Assembly: GCA_016711225.1 (NCBI GenBank)
Contig: JADJTK010000022.1
Location: 1 to 64,000, forward strand
DNA: 64,000 nucleotides
Direction: 5' to 3'
DNA from: Opitutaceae bacterium
Lineage (GTDB): Bacteria; Verrucomicrobiota; Verrucomicrobiia; Opitutales; Opitutaceae
Shown here: in pieces, positions 1 through 9,449 of the stretch
How positions within the stretch are numbered: position 1 is the first letter of the stretch
How the letters are laid out: each line of letters begins with the position of its first letter
Notes under the pieces: generated by a model
What the model saw: only the letters and a program-made list of their open reading frames with translations
Told to the model about the DNA's origin: nothing
Databases searched by the model: none
Program-made: the position numbers and the translations under genes

Positions 1-211
1 CGCGCGCTTCTTTCGGCGCGTGTTGACCCCGTCCGGACAGCGAGACGCGGCCCCGATTGTTACATTCACGTAGCGGTGGCGTTGACGCTTGAACCACCTA
101 GTCGCGAGCCGCATTTAGCCCGCTGAACTACATGTCGAGTACCGTTGGCGCAGCTCCGCTTCCCTTGGAACTGGATCGGCCCGCAATCGGTGTCTCGACG
201 GTCGCCTACCC

Positions 212-3200
212 ATGAGTCGAACATTCCCGCCCAGGCCCGAGTCCCGCTCCAGTGCCAATCCTCGCTCGCTCGCCATCGAGCGGTTGGAAGCGCGCCAGTT
301 GATGGCGGTGGTTCAGGGAGGTGACGAAGTGCGCTCCAACGTCTCCCGCGCGGACGGCAGTGTGTACGACGAGGTGCTCATGACCGGCCAAGCGGTCGAG
401 GTGCGGGCCGACCCCGGGCAGGGGGTCCGGGTCGTGTTCCTTGATCCCGATGGCGACCTCGTGCAGGTCGACTATTCCGGTGCGGGTTGGGTCTCGATTG
501 CCATGCCGGCTGTCGACGACCCTGTCCATGCCGGTACGCCCAGCGCGTATGTCGGCAACGTCATGGCCGAGCGTTACCTGCCGAGCAACGTGCGTTACGT
601 CCAGGGGGTGGCGACCATCTCGGTTGGAGTATCGAACGCCTCCTCGAATCTCGCGATCACCTCGGTTGGTCCTGCCAACGGCGCGGCGACCCTCTTCGAC
701 TCGACCCATCAAGGGGGCAACCACCTCGCCGACCTTGCCCGCATTCTTCTGGTGGGGAATCCGTCCAACCCCGCCGGGTTCTCCAATTTTGGCAGCCTCG
801 AAGCGAGCAATGTCCATTTCTCGGATGTGGTGGGATTCGTGGGAATCATCGGCAAGGACGTGGCAGTCCAGGGCACGGTGTCGATCGGCGACATCGAGGC
901 GTACGAATCCGGGGTTCCCACCCTGTCGTTTAACAGCAACTCGCAGTTCCAGACGGTGTGGGTGCGCGGCGGTGACCTACAGCAGCCCAACGGGACCTCG
1001 TTCAATACCTTCGGCGGTGGCGACCCGGGCGCCCCGGGGGGCTCGCCAGGGGGGCCGTTGGTGAGTCTCGGGGGCTTCGCCTTCTTCAACTCTACCAACG
1101 CACAGGACTCCGCCGGCACGACGCTGTGGGCCCATCCGGTGAACCAGGATGCCATTCGCCTGGCGGCGGTTGACCAGCAGACGATCATGGGCGGTGATTG
1201 GAGCTTTGCCTTGGACGCCTCGGGCACGGTGACCGCGGCGTGGTGCAACGGGACCGACGTGACCGCGGGCCTGATCGGGTCCGCTTCCTCCGCGCAGGAT
1301 TCTCTGGATGCCGCGTTTGACCGCCGGACCTTCCTCGGGAATGTCGCCATCGTCGGGGATTTGCCCGCCAACCTCGAGATCAAGGTGGCCGAGGTCCGGG
1401 GCAGTATCACTTTCCACGACGACCTTTTCGGCTCGTTCATCGTCGACGGCTACGGGGCCGGCGTTGATGGGACCTTGTGGGTCAAAGGCGATCTAGATGG
1501 ACACGTTCTGGTGCGCGGGATCGATCGGGTAGCCATCGCCACCGATCAGTCCCTCGGCGCCGGCCAGCGCAGCGTGGGCGACGGACAGGTCAATCGTATC
1601 AATGCTCTGGTGGTCGAAGGCTCGACCGGTCCGTTCGCCGACATTCGCGCGGAGGAGATCGGCTATGTGCGGATCGGCCACGACTTCAGCGGCCTGATCG
1701 GGACCAATGTCTGGTCCGCGGCACCTACCGTGGGTTTGGCCGCGCTGCCCCTGCCGTCGACCACCGACAACACGGGGGACGGCGCGACTCGCACCGGGAG
1801 CGGCGCGGTAGATTTCGACGGCTCCATCGGCAAAGTGGTGATCGGCTATGCGGCCGAGGGCACCAATAATGGCGGTTCGATCGTCAACGGCTCGGTTGTT
1901 GGTTTGTCGGGCATCGGCGCCATTAAGGTAGGCGGCGACATCCATGGCTCACCGACCGGGACCGGCGTATTCGTCACCGGGAGCAGGAGCGGGGCGGCCC
2001 CCACCGATGTGCGCAACCACGGCTCGGCCAACATCGGCACGCTGACGGTGCACGGCGACGTCGATCTCGACTCCTCTAGCACCCGGTTGCTCCACATCGC
2101 GGGCAATGGCACCTACGGCGCCATCGTCGTTGAAGGGGTGCCGACCGTCGCCGTCGTGCTGGGCGACTACACCGATTCGACTTTCGCACCTCACCTAGTG
2201 GCGGGCTCCGAGCAGCTTGTCCGCATTCTCTCCCCGTTCCTCGACGCCGGCTTCGTGCCCGATGCCGCCCGGGGGCAGGCTCTTCTCAATAACTACGATT
2301 CCGATCGCTCCGGTCCGCTCACTTCGGATTACCGCGTCACGGCGGCGGACGTCGCCGCCGGTGCGAAAGTCGTCACCGTCGGTTCCGATGGTTCGATCGG
2401 GGCGCCCGTGGCGGCGCAGGTCGGCGATCGCGTCCCGGCCCTCTCCGGTGGTCAGGTGGTGCGGGACGCTTTCGGCAATGTGTTGTATGTTCAGAATACC
2501 GCGCTCGTCCAGGGCCTCATCGAGATCGTCGAGACCAAGCATTACGGGCCGGGCGTGACCACCATCCTCTCGGGCGACCGTGGCAACCTCGATGGCGTGT
2601 CCAACAACTTCGGCCGGATCGAGATCGCTGGACTCCTCGGCGCCCAGCAGTCCCGGACCGGCACCATCCGTTGGACCGATAGTGTCGACATGACCTTCGG
2701 CGGCGTCACCGTGAACTCCGCGGGCCTGCAGAATCAGGGCGTGGTGGCCTCGGCCGGTGTGATAGGCGCCATCACGATTCGCAACACGGGCGGCGCGCAG
2801 TCCGATCTGCAGTTCACCGGCGTCATCGGTTCGCCGCTCCCGGTTTCGTCGAGCAACGACCGTACCGCCTTCGTTGCGCTCGATGCGCTCTCGGCCGCCG
2901 GCTTCGAAGATGTGGTTTTCGAGCGGATCAATGCGGATCCGGCCCAGCTTGACCGTAACGCCATCGTCCACGTTACGAGTATCACGAACGGCGTCACGGT
3001 CAGCACCGTCGCCGGTGTGGGCAATGGCACCGGTGTGGGCACGGTCTCGCCCTCGGTCACCTTTCACTCGCGTCTCCTTCTCGACGACGGCACCACCGAA
3101 GGCGCCCAGCAAGCTGGGTTGGTGCTCGCCACCGGCATAGTCAACTCGACCATCCGCTTCGGCGAGGCGTCCGGCATCATCGTCGACGATGGCGGTTCTA

Positions 3201-6200
3201 CCGGCAACCTCTCCTCGATCGCGCCGCTGACCCTGAGCGCCGACTACGTGGAGTTCGCCGGCGTATTGAGCGCGCACACCATCGCTGCTCTCGTGCTCAC
3301 CGGGGCCACGGGCATCGGGTCGCACAGCGACACCGCCGTCTCGTTCACCGGCACCATTCTGGCCGACTCGGTGGCGGGTGTCGCCGCGGCGGCGACGGAG
3401 GGCAATGTCGTCTTCGCCCCGGGCGCCATCGCCGCCTCCTCGGCCCAGATTGCGCGGGCCAGCATCGGCGCGGTCAGCCTTTCGACGATCGGCTCCGCCA
3501 ATGGCGGCGACCTCACCTTCGGCTCGGGCGCCACCTATGCGGCCGACTTCGCCGAGGTGCTGCTGACGGCCGGCCACAGTCTGTATTTGTCGCAGGCGGG
3601 CACTGTGCTCGACAATCCCGGGCACATCGCGATCGACTGCATCACGACCGGCAACCTCGGCGCCCTCATTGCCACGACCACCACCGGCACGATCACCAAC
3701 GCCCTCGTAGTCCAGGGGGACGTGATGGCCATCACGTACAAGGCCGGAGCCGCGGTGGTTGGCGGCGGCGATGCCCTCCGCTATGAGGCCGGCCCCGTCG
3801 GCGATCTGGTCCGGGCGGGCAGCATAGTGGCCGCGCAGACAATCTGGGGCACGCGCGGGGTCACTACTATGGAAGTCGCCGGCCGCAATGCCGACGGCAG
3901 CGCCGCGACGCTCGACTTCACCGTCAACGGTGTCGACTACTCGATTCTCCCCGCCGGCACGATCGCGGCCACGTTGCGCTACGCAGGCGCCTCCACGGCC
4001 ACCGGCGACGCGTTGCTCACCCGTACCGGTTTGGGCGCTACCGAAGTGAGCGTGCAAGTCATCGGCCACGACCGCAACGCCAACGGGGTGATCGCCCGGT
4101 CCGAGTTCGGCCACGGCGGCTCCGCGAATCTCCAGAGCGTGGCGGGCGACATCGCTTTCAGCGCCTTCACGCCGACTCCCGGCACCTTCGCCGACGGGCA
4201 GAGCGGGGTGGTGCTGGCCGCAGTCAACGGGCGCTCCGACCTGCACGGGTCAACGTTTGGCAACGTTGTCGTCCGTACCGGCAGCCATGCCGGTGCCAAC
4301 GGGTCGCTTACGGGCACGGGCGGAGGCATCGGCGATATTGCGCTGCGCTTCGACGACTGGACTGCGGGCAATGTTCAGGCGAGCACGGGCGCAGGCTTCG
4401 ACGGCCAGATGGGCAGCCTTGCCGCCACGACAACGGCCGGAGACATCACCTTCCTGCCGTCCAAGTTCGACCACACCGTCGGCAACGTCTCCCTGACGGC
4501 GGGCGTCGTGACCGATGGCACCGGGACGATCACCGCCGGCAACGTCACCATCGGCACCGACAGCGCCCATCCGGTCCTCTTCGAGGGCAACCGGGGTGTC
4601 TTCAGTGCCACCGCAACCGATGTCGGCCGGATTACCGCCTTCGTGCAGGCCGATGGTCCGACCACGGTGGGCGGCAACGCCTTTGTCTTCGCCGGCCAGT
4701 ACGGCAAGCAGACGATCGGGCTGAGCGCGGCCAGTTACGACATCAACAACAACGGCCTGCTCACCGCCGGCGAGTACGCACGCACGGGCGACGTCAGCGT
4801 GTCCAGCCTGGGTGGCGACGTCGCGCTCACCCTCGACGCCCATGTTTTCACCTCCGCACAGGAACAGGCCGCCATCGGCGCCATCGCCGTCACCAATCAG
4901 CGGCCGGTCCAGGTGCAGGCAGTCTCCGAGGATCACGTGGGCAATGTCACTCCGGACGGCCGGGCGATTGCCGATGCCACCGGGGCCATCACCATCGTCG
5001 GTGCGGCCACCCAGGTGGGCGCGGTGGGCAACGTGACCGCGACGATCAACGCCGGTTACGAAGGCGATATCGCGTTGACCGGCACCTTCGGCGATCTGGG
5101 GCAGACGACCCTCTCGACCAGCTCCTATTTCGATGCGATCGCCGTCCCCAACGTCTTCGCACAGGCACCACGTTTCCACGGCGCGGGGGCCATCACCCTG
5201 GACGATCTCTCGATCCGTGGTACCCGCGGGCTGATCACGGCGACCACGGTCGACAACGGCTCGATCCAAGCCGACTCCATCCGCCTCGGCGGCGGGTTGC
5301 ATGCGTCCGCTGCCGGCCACGGTTTCGCCTTCCGGACCGACTTCGGGGCGATTGCCACCAAGATCACCGCCACGGAGTTTGATCGCAGTGGCAACCTTGG
5401 GATTGAGGCGGGCGAGTTGGGCAGCGCCGGCACGGTCACCGCCGCCAGCGTCGCGGGCACCATTACCCTGGAACTGGCTACCGACGTGTCCGATTCCGGC
5501 CTGGCTGCCCAGAGTTCGATCCCGGGGCTGACCTTCGGCGCCATCACCGCCACCACTGGCGACTCCTACGACACCGGCAAGGGCGAGGCCCTCGCCTCCA
5601 ACCTGTACCGCGACGGAGCCACGCGCGGCTACCTCGCCGGAGCCGTCTCGGCCACCGCAGCCGACACCCCGGCACAGAGCGGCTCCATCCGCATCACCGG
5701 CAGCGGCGCCGACGCCACCAACGCATTCGTTCCGTTCGGGGGCGGGGCCCCGGCCACTCTCACCGGTAACCGCGGCACCGTGGGCGATGTCACCGCCTCT
5801 GCGGTACGCGGCGAGGTCCGCCTGGATGGGGTCTTCAATCACCTTGGCGCCGCGCAACTGACGGCTAACACCTATCTCGATACGCTCGCCGGTGGGGTGA
5901 ACCCGATCACCGGTTCGATCACCTTCGGTGGCGCCGGGACCTTCGGCAGCGGCGGGGCCCTCACGATCGCTGGCACCGCCGGCACGGCCACTCTGTCCAC
6001 CGGCGTTGGACTCGGTGCCGCCACCTCGGGTGCGTCCTCGGGCGGGGGCATCGGCGGCAATGTCTTTTACGGTGGGGTCACCGCCGCGAGTGCGATCGTG
6101 GCCACCACCCAGGCGTCGGATATCGCCCTCGAGGTCACGGCGGCCTGGTATGATGCCGACGGCAACAGCCTGGTCACCGACTTGAGCAGTCAGCCGTTCC

Positions 6201-8752
6201 TGGTTGTTCCGATCGACGAGTTTGCGCACGTCGGCACGATCCGCCTGCTCAGCCAGGCCGTGGTGAATCCGGTAACCAACGGGAACCTTACCGCCGGCGA
6301 CGTCTTCTTGGGCTTGGCGGCCGGCACGACCAACGGGTCGATCCAGGGCTCCTCCATCGGCGACGTCGCGGCCTCGTCGGGCGACACGGTCGCGGTCGAG
6401 CTTCACGGCCCGGACAGCGTGACGGCCGGCAACGTGACGATCACCGGGCGCAGCCCTGCCGCCGCCGGTACGGTGGGCGCTATCGTCGGCACGGTGCAGT
6501 CCGGCACCGTGACGCTCGACGGTGCTTTCGGCGCCACGGGCACCATCTCCCTGAATACCGGGGCGTATGTGGACACCACGGGCAATTCTGGAAGCGTCCA
6601 GGTCGGCGGCGCCCCGGTGGGTTCGGGTTTGTTCGGGCACCTCCTGGCCGCGGGCGACATCGTGTTCGCCGGGGCGCTCACGGGCGCCGGTGCGGTCACG
6701 CTCACGGCGGGCGGCGCCATCGACAACGACGGCAGAGGCGCGGCGGGCAACATCACGCTCGCGCCGGACTTTGGCGGCGCCTGGGACGATGCGAACCACA
6801 ATCACCGGGTTGATGCCGGTGAGTTGGATACCGCGGCCTCTGTGCCGATTACGGCCACCGCCACCGATGGCACGATCACCTTTGCGCCCACGGCCGATGC
6901 TCAGGGATTCGGTTCGGCGATGCGCAACGTGACGCTGCTCACCACTGGCACCTCCACGTATGGTTCGACCGGCGACATTGTGATCGGCAACGGCGGAGTC
7001 TCCTCGTTCGCGGCGGTGAGCGATTTCAACGCCGGGGCGTTGTCGGGCGATGTGACGTTCCTTGCCGGCACCGACTGGCAGGCGCCTACGATCACCAATT
7101 TCACGTTGTCCTCGAGGGGAGGCAACGGAGCCACTCCGCACGGTGACGTGACCATGGCTGGCCATCTTTCGCTGAACTTCGCCAACGCGACCAACAACCA
7201 GGCTACGAGCGGAGCGATCACCGGCGTCACCCTCGAGGCCGCCAACGGCAATGTCGGGGTGGCCGGCGGTATTCGTGATCGGTTGGCGACGGCCCTGGAG
7301 GGTTACGCGAAGGTCGCTACGAGTACCGACAACCGCACGTTTGCGATCGACGGTCTGCGGCTGCTCGCCGGCAACGGCGGGGCCGACGACGACGCGAGTA
7401 ACGGCGTCATCACCGTCGCGAGTTCGGGCTCTCTCGGGCACGGGGCGAACCTCACGCGGATCGACGGCTTGGTGCTGACCAACGGCGGCGGCGCGCTCGA
7501 TACGACGACCCTCGGCGGGGACAACGTCCTGGCGGCCAATGTGGGAGTGGTCACGTTCAACGGCGCAGCCTTCCTTGGACTCAATGCCATCGTGGCCGAC
7601 GACTCCGGGACGGCCCGCACCCACATCGGCACGGTCGCCTACCGTGATGCCGCGGGCGCGCCCATTGTGTCCAACGCCACGACCCCGGGCCAGGGTTCGC
7701 TGCTCGGTCGGATCGACGGACTGGTCTTCAACGGTCCGGTCCAGGGCACCGGCGCCGGCCTGATCACGGGAGCCACGGCCAACATCCGCGCGTCGCAGAT
7801 CGGCAACATCTCAATTGAGGCCACGGTCGACCCGCACGCCGCAATCGACTGGAGTGTTCAGGGATTGAATGTCTGGGCCGGGCCGCAGGCGGGCGAGAAG
7901 ATCGCGGATACCGCGGCGCATGCCACCGCCACCGGCTACAGCCGGATCGACGCGTTCTCGCTGGGCGGCGTGTACGTCACCCACCACCTCGCGGGCACGG
8001 AGGCGGGCTCGCGGGTGTTCGCCGGCAGCAACGCGTTTCTGGCGCTGGGCAAGATGGGCGATATCCGGGTCGATTCGGTCGTGACCGATTCCTACGGCGT
8101 GAAGGCCCAGGCGCCGCTCTTCGGCTCGGCGGGCGGGGCGGCGTGGTTTGTCGTGGGCGATCCCAACGCCACCCTCGCCACGCCCGCAGACGATCTGGTT
8201 GCGCTCAAGGCCCTGACGACGGACGGCGCGGCTTTTGGGAAAACGCCGAACGGGGTCCTGCATATCGGCGATTCGACGGCCGATCGCTACCAGGGGCAGC
8301 CGATTGCGGATGTCTGGGCGCATGCGGCGGCCAGTTCGGCGGCGAATGACGATCTCGCCAATCTCAGCGGCGGTGCGGCGGGCACGAGCAACGGGTTCAC
8401 CGTCGCGGCGGGAGTGCTTGCCGGGGCCAGCGGAAACTACGCATCCGGGGCGACGGCGATCTCTCCGGAGAGGACCAAGCTGTCGGGGCATCTGCATAGC
8501 GTGGAGTTCCGCAACGGTGCTTTCACGCCCGACAAATCCACGGTTAGTTTGACCGCTCCGGCTCCAGGCACGAACGCTGCGGTGGTAGTGGCGGGAGATG
8601 GGTCGCAGAAGGCCGACATCGACGACATGGTGAACGAGGTCCTCACCGATATCTGGTATGCAGGCACGGTCGCAATGGATTCGAAGCAGTATTACGTCGT
8701 GGGTGATGCGGCGCCGGTCGGTGTCGATAGCCTGATCGTGTACGTCTTGTAG
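212..8752 (+). CDS. Giant repetitive exported protein with LEPR-XLL-like N-terminus and EF-hand-like loops
   Basis: This is a 2846-residue protein of unknown function. The N-terminus (about residues 20-33) reads AIERLEARQLMA, resembling the LEPR-XLL export/anchor motif of very large planctomycete and verrucomicrobial surface proteins. Residues about 40-270 are a module that recurs at the C-terminus of the Ig-domain protein encoded at 9450-13067. The rest is Gly/Ala/Thr-rich and full of short GDI/GNVT beta-strand units, as in a beta-helix adhesin. EF-hand-like acidic loops (DRNANG, DINNNG, DRSGN, DADGN, DDANHN, most with a Glu downstream) occur near residues 1286, 1509, 1724, 1980 and 2192. 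No autotransporter barrel, LPXTG or PEP-CTERM tail is visible. The start is ATG with no clear Shine-Dalgarno; a GATTGTTACATT stretch lies upstream near position 54. Surface location and calcium binding are inferences. Confidence 0.8.
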   Translation: MSRTFPPRPESRSSANPRSLAIERLEARQLMAVVQGGDEVRSNVSRADGSVYDEVLMTGQAVEVRADPGQGVRVVFLDPDGDLVQVDYSGAGWVSIAMPAVDDPVHAGTPSAYVGNVMAERYLPSNVRYVQGVATISVGVSNASSNLAITSVGPANGAATLFDSTHQGGNHLADLARILLVGNPSNPAGFSNFGSLEASNVHFSDVVGFVGIIGKDVAVQGTVSIGDIEAYESGVPTLSFNSNSQFQTVWVRGGDLQQPNGTSFNTFGGGDPGAPGGSPGGPLVSLGGFAFFNSTNAQDSAGTTLWAHPVNQDAIRLAAVDQQTIMGGDWSFALDASGTVTAAWCNGTDVTAGLIGSASSAQDSLDAAFDRRTFLGNVAIVGDLPANLEIKVAEVRGSITFHDDLFGSFIVDGYGAGVDGTLWVKGDLDGHVLVRGIDRVAIATDQSLGAGQRSVGDGQVNRINALVVEGSTGPFADIRAEEIGYVRIGHDFSGLIGTNVWSAAPTVGLAALPLPSTTDNTGDGATRTGSGAVDFDGSIGKVVIGYAAEGTNNGGSIVNGSVVGLSGIGAIKVGGDIHGSPTGTGVFVTGSRSGAAPTDVRNHGSANIGTLTVHGDVDLDSSSTRLLHIAGNGTYGAIVVEGVPTVAVVLGDYTDSTFAPHLVAGSEQLVRILSPFLDAGFVPDAARGQALLNNYDSDRSGPLTSDYRVTAADVAAGAKVVTVGSDGSIGAPVAAQVGDRVPALSGGQVVRDAFGNVLYVQNTALVQGLIEIVETKHYGPGVTTILSGDRGNLDGVSNNFGRIEIAGLLGAQQSRTGTIRWTDSVDMTFGGVTVNSAGLQNQGVVASAGVIGAITIRNTGGAQSDLQFTGVIGSPLPVSSSNDRTAFVALDALSAAGFEDVVFERINADPAQLDRNAIVHVTSITNGVTVSTVAGVGNGTGVGTVSPSVTFHSRLLLDDGTTEGAQQAGLVLATGIVNSTIRFGEASGIIVDDGGSTGNLSSIAPLTLSADYVEFAGVLSAHTIAALVLTGATGIGSHSDTAVSFTGTILADSVAGVAAAATEGNVVFAPGAIAASSAQIARASIGAVSLSTIGSANGGDLTFGSGATYAADFAEVLLTAGHSLYLSQAGTVLDNPGHIAIDCITTGNLGALIATTTTGTITNALVVQGDVMAITYKAGAAVVGGGDALRYEAGPVGDLVRAGSIVAAQTIWGTRGVTTMEVAGRNADGSAATLDFTVNGVDYSILPAGTIAATLRYAGASTATGDALLTRTGLGATEVSVQVIGHDRNANGVIARSEFGHGGSANLQSVAGDIAFSAFTPTPGTFADGQSGVVLAAVNGRSDLHGSTFGNVVVRTGSHAGANGSLTGTGGGIGDIALRFDDWTAGNVQASTGAGFDGQMGSLAATTTAGDITFLPSKFDHTVGNVSLTAGVVTDGTGTITAGNVTIGTDSAHPVLFEGNRGVFSATATDVGRITAFVQADGPTTVGGNAFVFAGQYGKQTIGLSAASYDINNNGLLTAGEYARTGDVSVSSLGGDVALTLDAHVFTSAQEQAAIGAIAVTNQRPVQVQAVSEDHVGNVTPDGRAIADATGAITIVGAATQVGAVGNVTATINAGYEGDIALTGTFGDLGQTTLSTSSYFDAIAVPNVFAQAPRFHGAGAITLDDLSIRGTRGLITATTVDNGSIQADSIRLGGGLHASAAGHGFAFRTDFGAIATKITATEFDRSGNLGIEAGELGSAGTVTAASVAGTITLELATDVSDSGLAAQSSIPGLTFGAITATTGDSYDTGKGEALASNLYRDGATRGYLAGAVSATAADTPAQSGSIRITGSGADATNAFVPFGGGAPATLTGNRGTVGDVTASAVRGEVRLDGVFNHLGAAQLTANTYLDTLAGGVNPITGSITFGGAGTFGSGGALTIAGTAGTATLSTGVGLGAATSGASSGGGIGGNVFYGGVTAASAIVATTQASDIALEVTAAWYDADGNSLVTDLSSQPFLVVPIDEFAHVGTIRLLSQAVVNPVTNGNLTAGDVFLGLAAGTTNGSIQGSSIGDVAASSGDTVAVELHGPDSVTAGNVTITGRSPAAAGTVGAIVGTVQSGTVTLDGAFGATGTISLNTGAYVDTTGNSGSVQVGGAPVGSGLFGHLLAAGDIVFAGALTGAGAVTLTAGGAIDNDGRGAAGNITLAPDFGGAWDDANHNHRVDAGELDTAASVPITATATDGTITFAPTADAQGFGSAMRNVTLLTTGTSTYGSTGDIVIGNGGVSSFAAVSDFNAGALSGDVTFLAGTDWQAPTITNFTLSSRGGNGATPHGDVTMAGHLSLNFANATNNQATSGAITGVTLEAANGNVGVAGGIRDRLATALEGYAKVATSTDNRTFAIDGLRLLAGNGGADDDASNGVITVASSGSLGHGANLTRIDGLVLTNGGGALDTTTLGGDNVLAANVGVVTFNGAAFLGLNAIVADDSGTARTHIGTVAYRDAAGAPIVSNATTPGQGSLLGRIDGLVFNGPVQGTGAGLITGATANIRASQIGNISIEATVDPHAAIDWSVQGLNVWAGPQAGEKIADTAAHATATGYSRIDAFSLGGVYVTHHLAGTEAGSRVFAGSNAFLALGKMGDIRVDSVVTDSYGVKAQAPLFGSAGGAAWFVVGDPNATLATPADDLVALKALTTDGAAFGKTPNGVLHIGDSTADRYQGQPIADVWAHAAASSAANDDLANLSGGAAGTSNGFTVAAGVLAGASGNYASGATAISPERTKLSGHLHSVEFRNGAFTPDKSTVSLTAPAPGTNAAVVVAGDGSQKADIDDMVNEVLTDIWYAGTVAMDSKQYYVVGDAAPVGVDSLIVYVL

Positions 8753-8754
8753 TT

Positions 8755-9367
8755 GGAGGGCGAGGCAATGGAGGGCGAGGCTCCCGCCGAGCCGGGGAGG
8801 GAAGGGCTGGAGGCTGAAGGCTGAACCCTGAACCGATCCGGTCACAGAGGACACAGAGGCGGAGGAGGCCACAGAGGGGGGAGTAGATCTTTTGCCGCAA
8901 GGAACGCAGAGACCGCAAAGACCGGAGACAAACGGGCGATGGCCACAAAAGGGCACGAGAAGACACAAAAGGACGGATCGTCTTTCGTAACTCTTTGTGC
9001 CTCTTCGTGGCTAGTCCGCATTGCTCTGAGACCGAGCGCAACAAGGGGGAGTTTCCTTTCCGAATTCGCGCTATCCGGGGTTGCATGGATCCCTCCGGAT
9101 TCTCCGGGGGCCGCGCTGTTCCCAACGCGGTCAGACACGATTGGGGTCAATCGTGTCCACCAACAAAACGCTGCACTCACGCGGAGGTTCGCCCTCTAGC
9201 TTGAACTCCGGGCTTTGCGCTCTCTGCGTACTTTGCGGAAAATTTTTCCGGAGTTCTTCTGACCTCAGTGATCTCCGTGTCCTCTATGGTGAACAGGGTT
9301 CGGAGTTCTCCATTCTGCCTTCTTCTCACCGCCTCGCCCTCCAGCGATGCCCTCCACCGTCCCTTCC
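8755..9367. repeat. Intergenic block of three interspersed repeat families
   Basis: This non-coding stretch follows the giant gene. It carries the GC-rich GAGGGCGAGGCTCC...GAGCCGG element (8755-8803), the GGCTGAA/CCCTGAACC element (about 8805-8835) and the CACAGAGGACACAGAG / GCCGCAAGGAACGCAGAG / CACAAAAGGGCACGAGAAG element (about 8840-9030). A partly inverted, degraded copy lies at about 9200-9300. Related copies occur elsewhere in the window. Short open frames here translate the repeats and are not credible genes. Confidence 0.75.
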
Positions 9368-9377
9368 AGCGGGCACG

Positions 9378-9404
9378 AAAAAGGGCGGACCGGGTGGTCC
9401 GCCC
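9378..9404 (-). terminator. Rho-independent terminator for the Ig-domain gene
   Basis: There is a 9-bp stem (GGGCGGACC at 9383-9391, GGTCCGCCC at 9396-9404) with a 4-nt loop. Five A residues at 9378-9382 become a U tract on the minus strand. It lies about 45 bp past the stop of the gene at 9450-13067. Confidence 0.85.
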
Positions 9405-9449
9405 TTCGCTGCGCCCCCGGCGACCGGGGACGCTAGTGTTTAGGTGTGA

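Noticed and set aside
4250..7624. Very long minus-strand open frame (1124 codons) opposite the giant protein, and a similar one at 2195-4246
   Set aside because: Arg/Asp/Gly-rich shadow of the GC-rich plus-strand gene with no domain, signal or start; the plus strand has a coherent repeat protein.
8939..9199. Short frames encoding HEKTQKDGSS- or SSWLVRIAL-like peptides
   Set aside because: They are translations of the CACAAAG/GGCACGAG interspersed repeat, often mis-annotated as hypothetical proteins; no ribosome-binding site or conserved domain.
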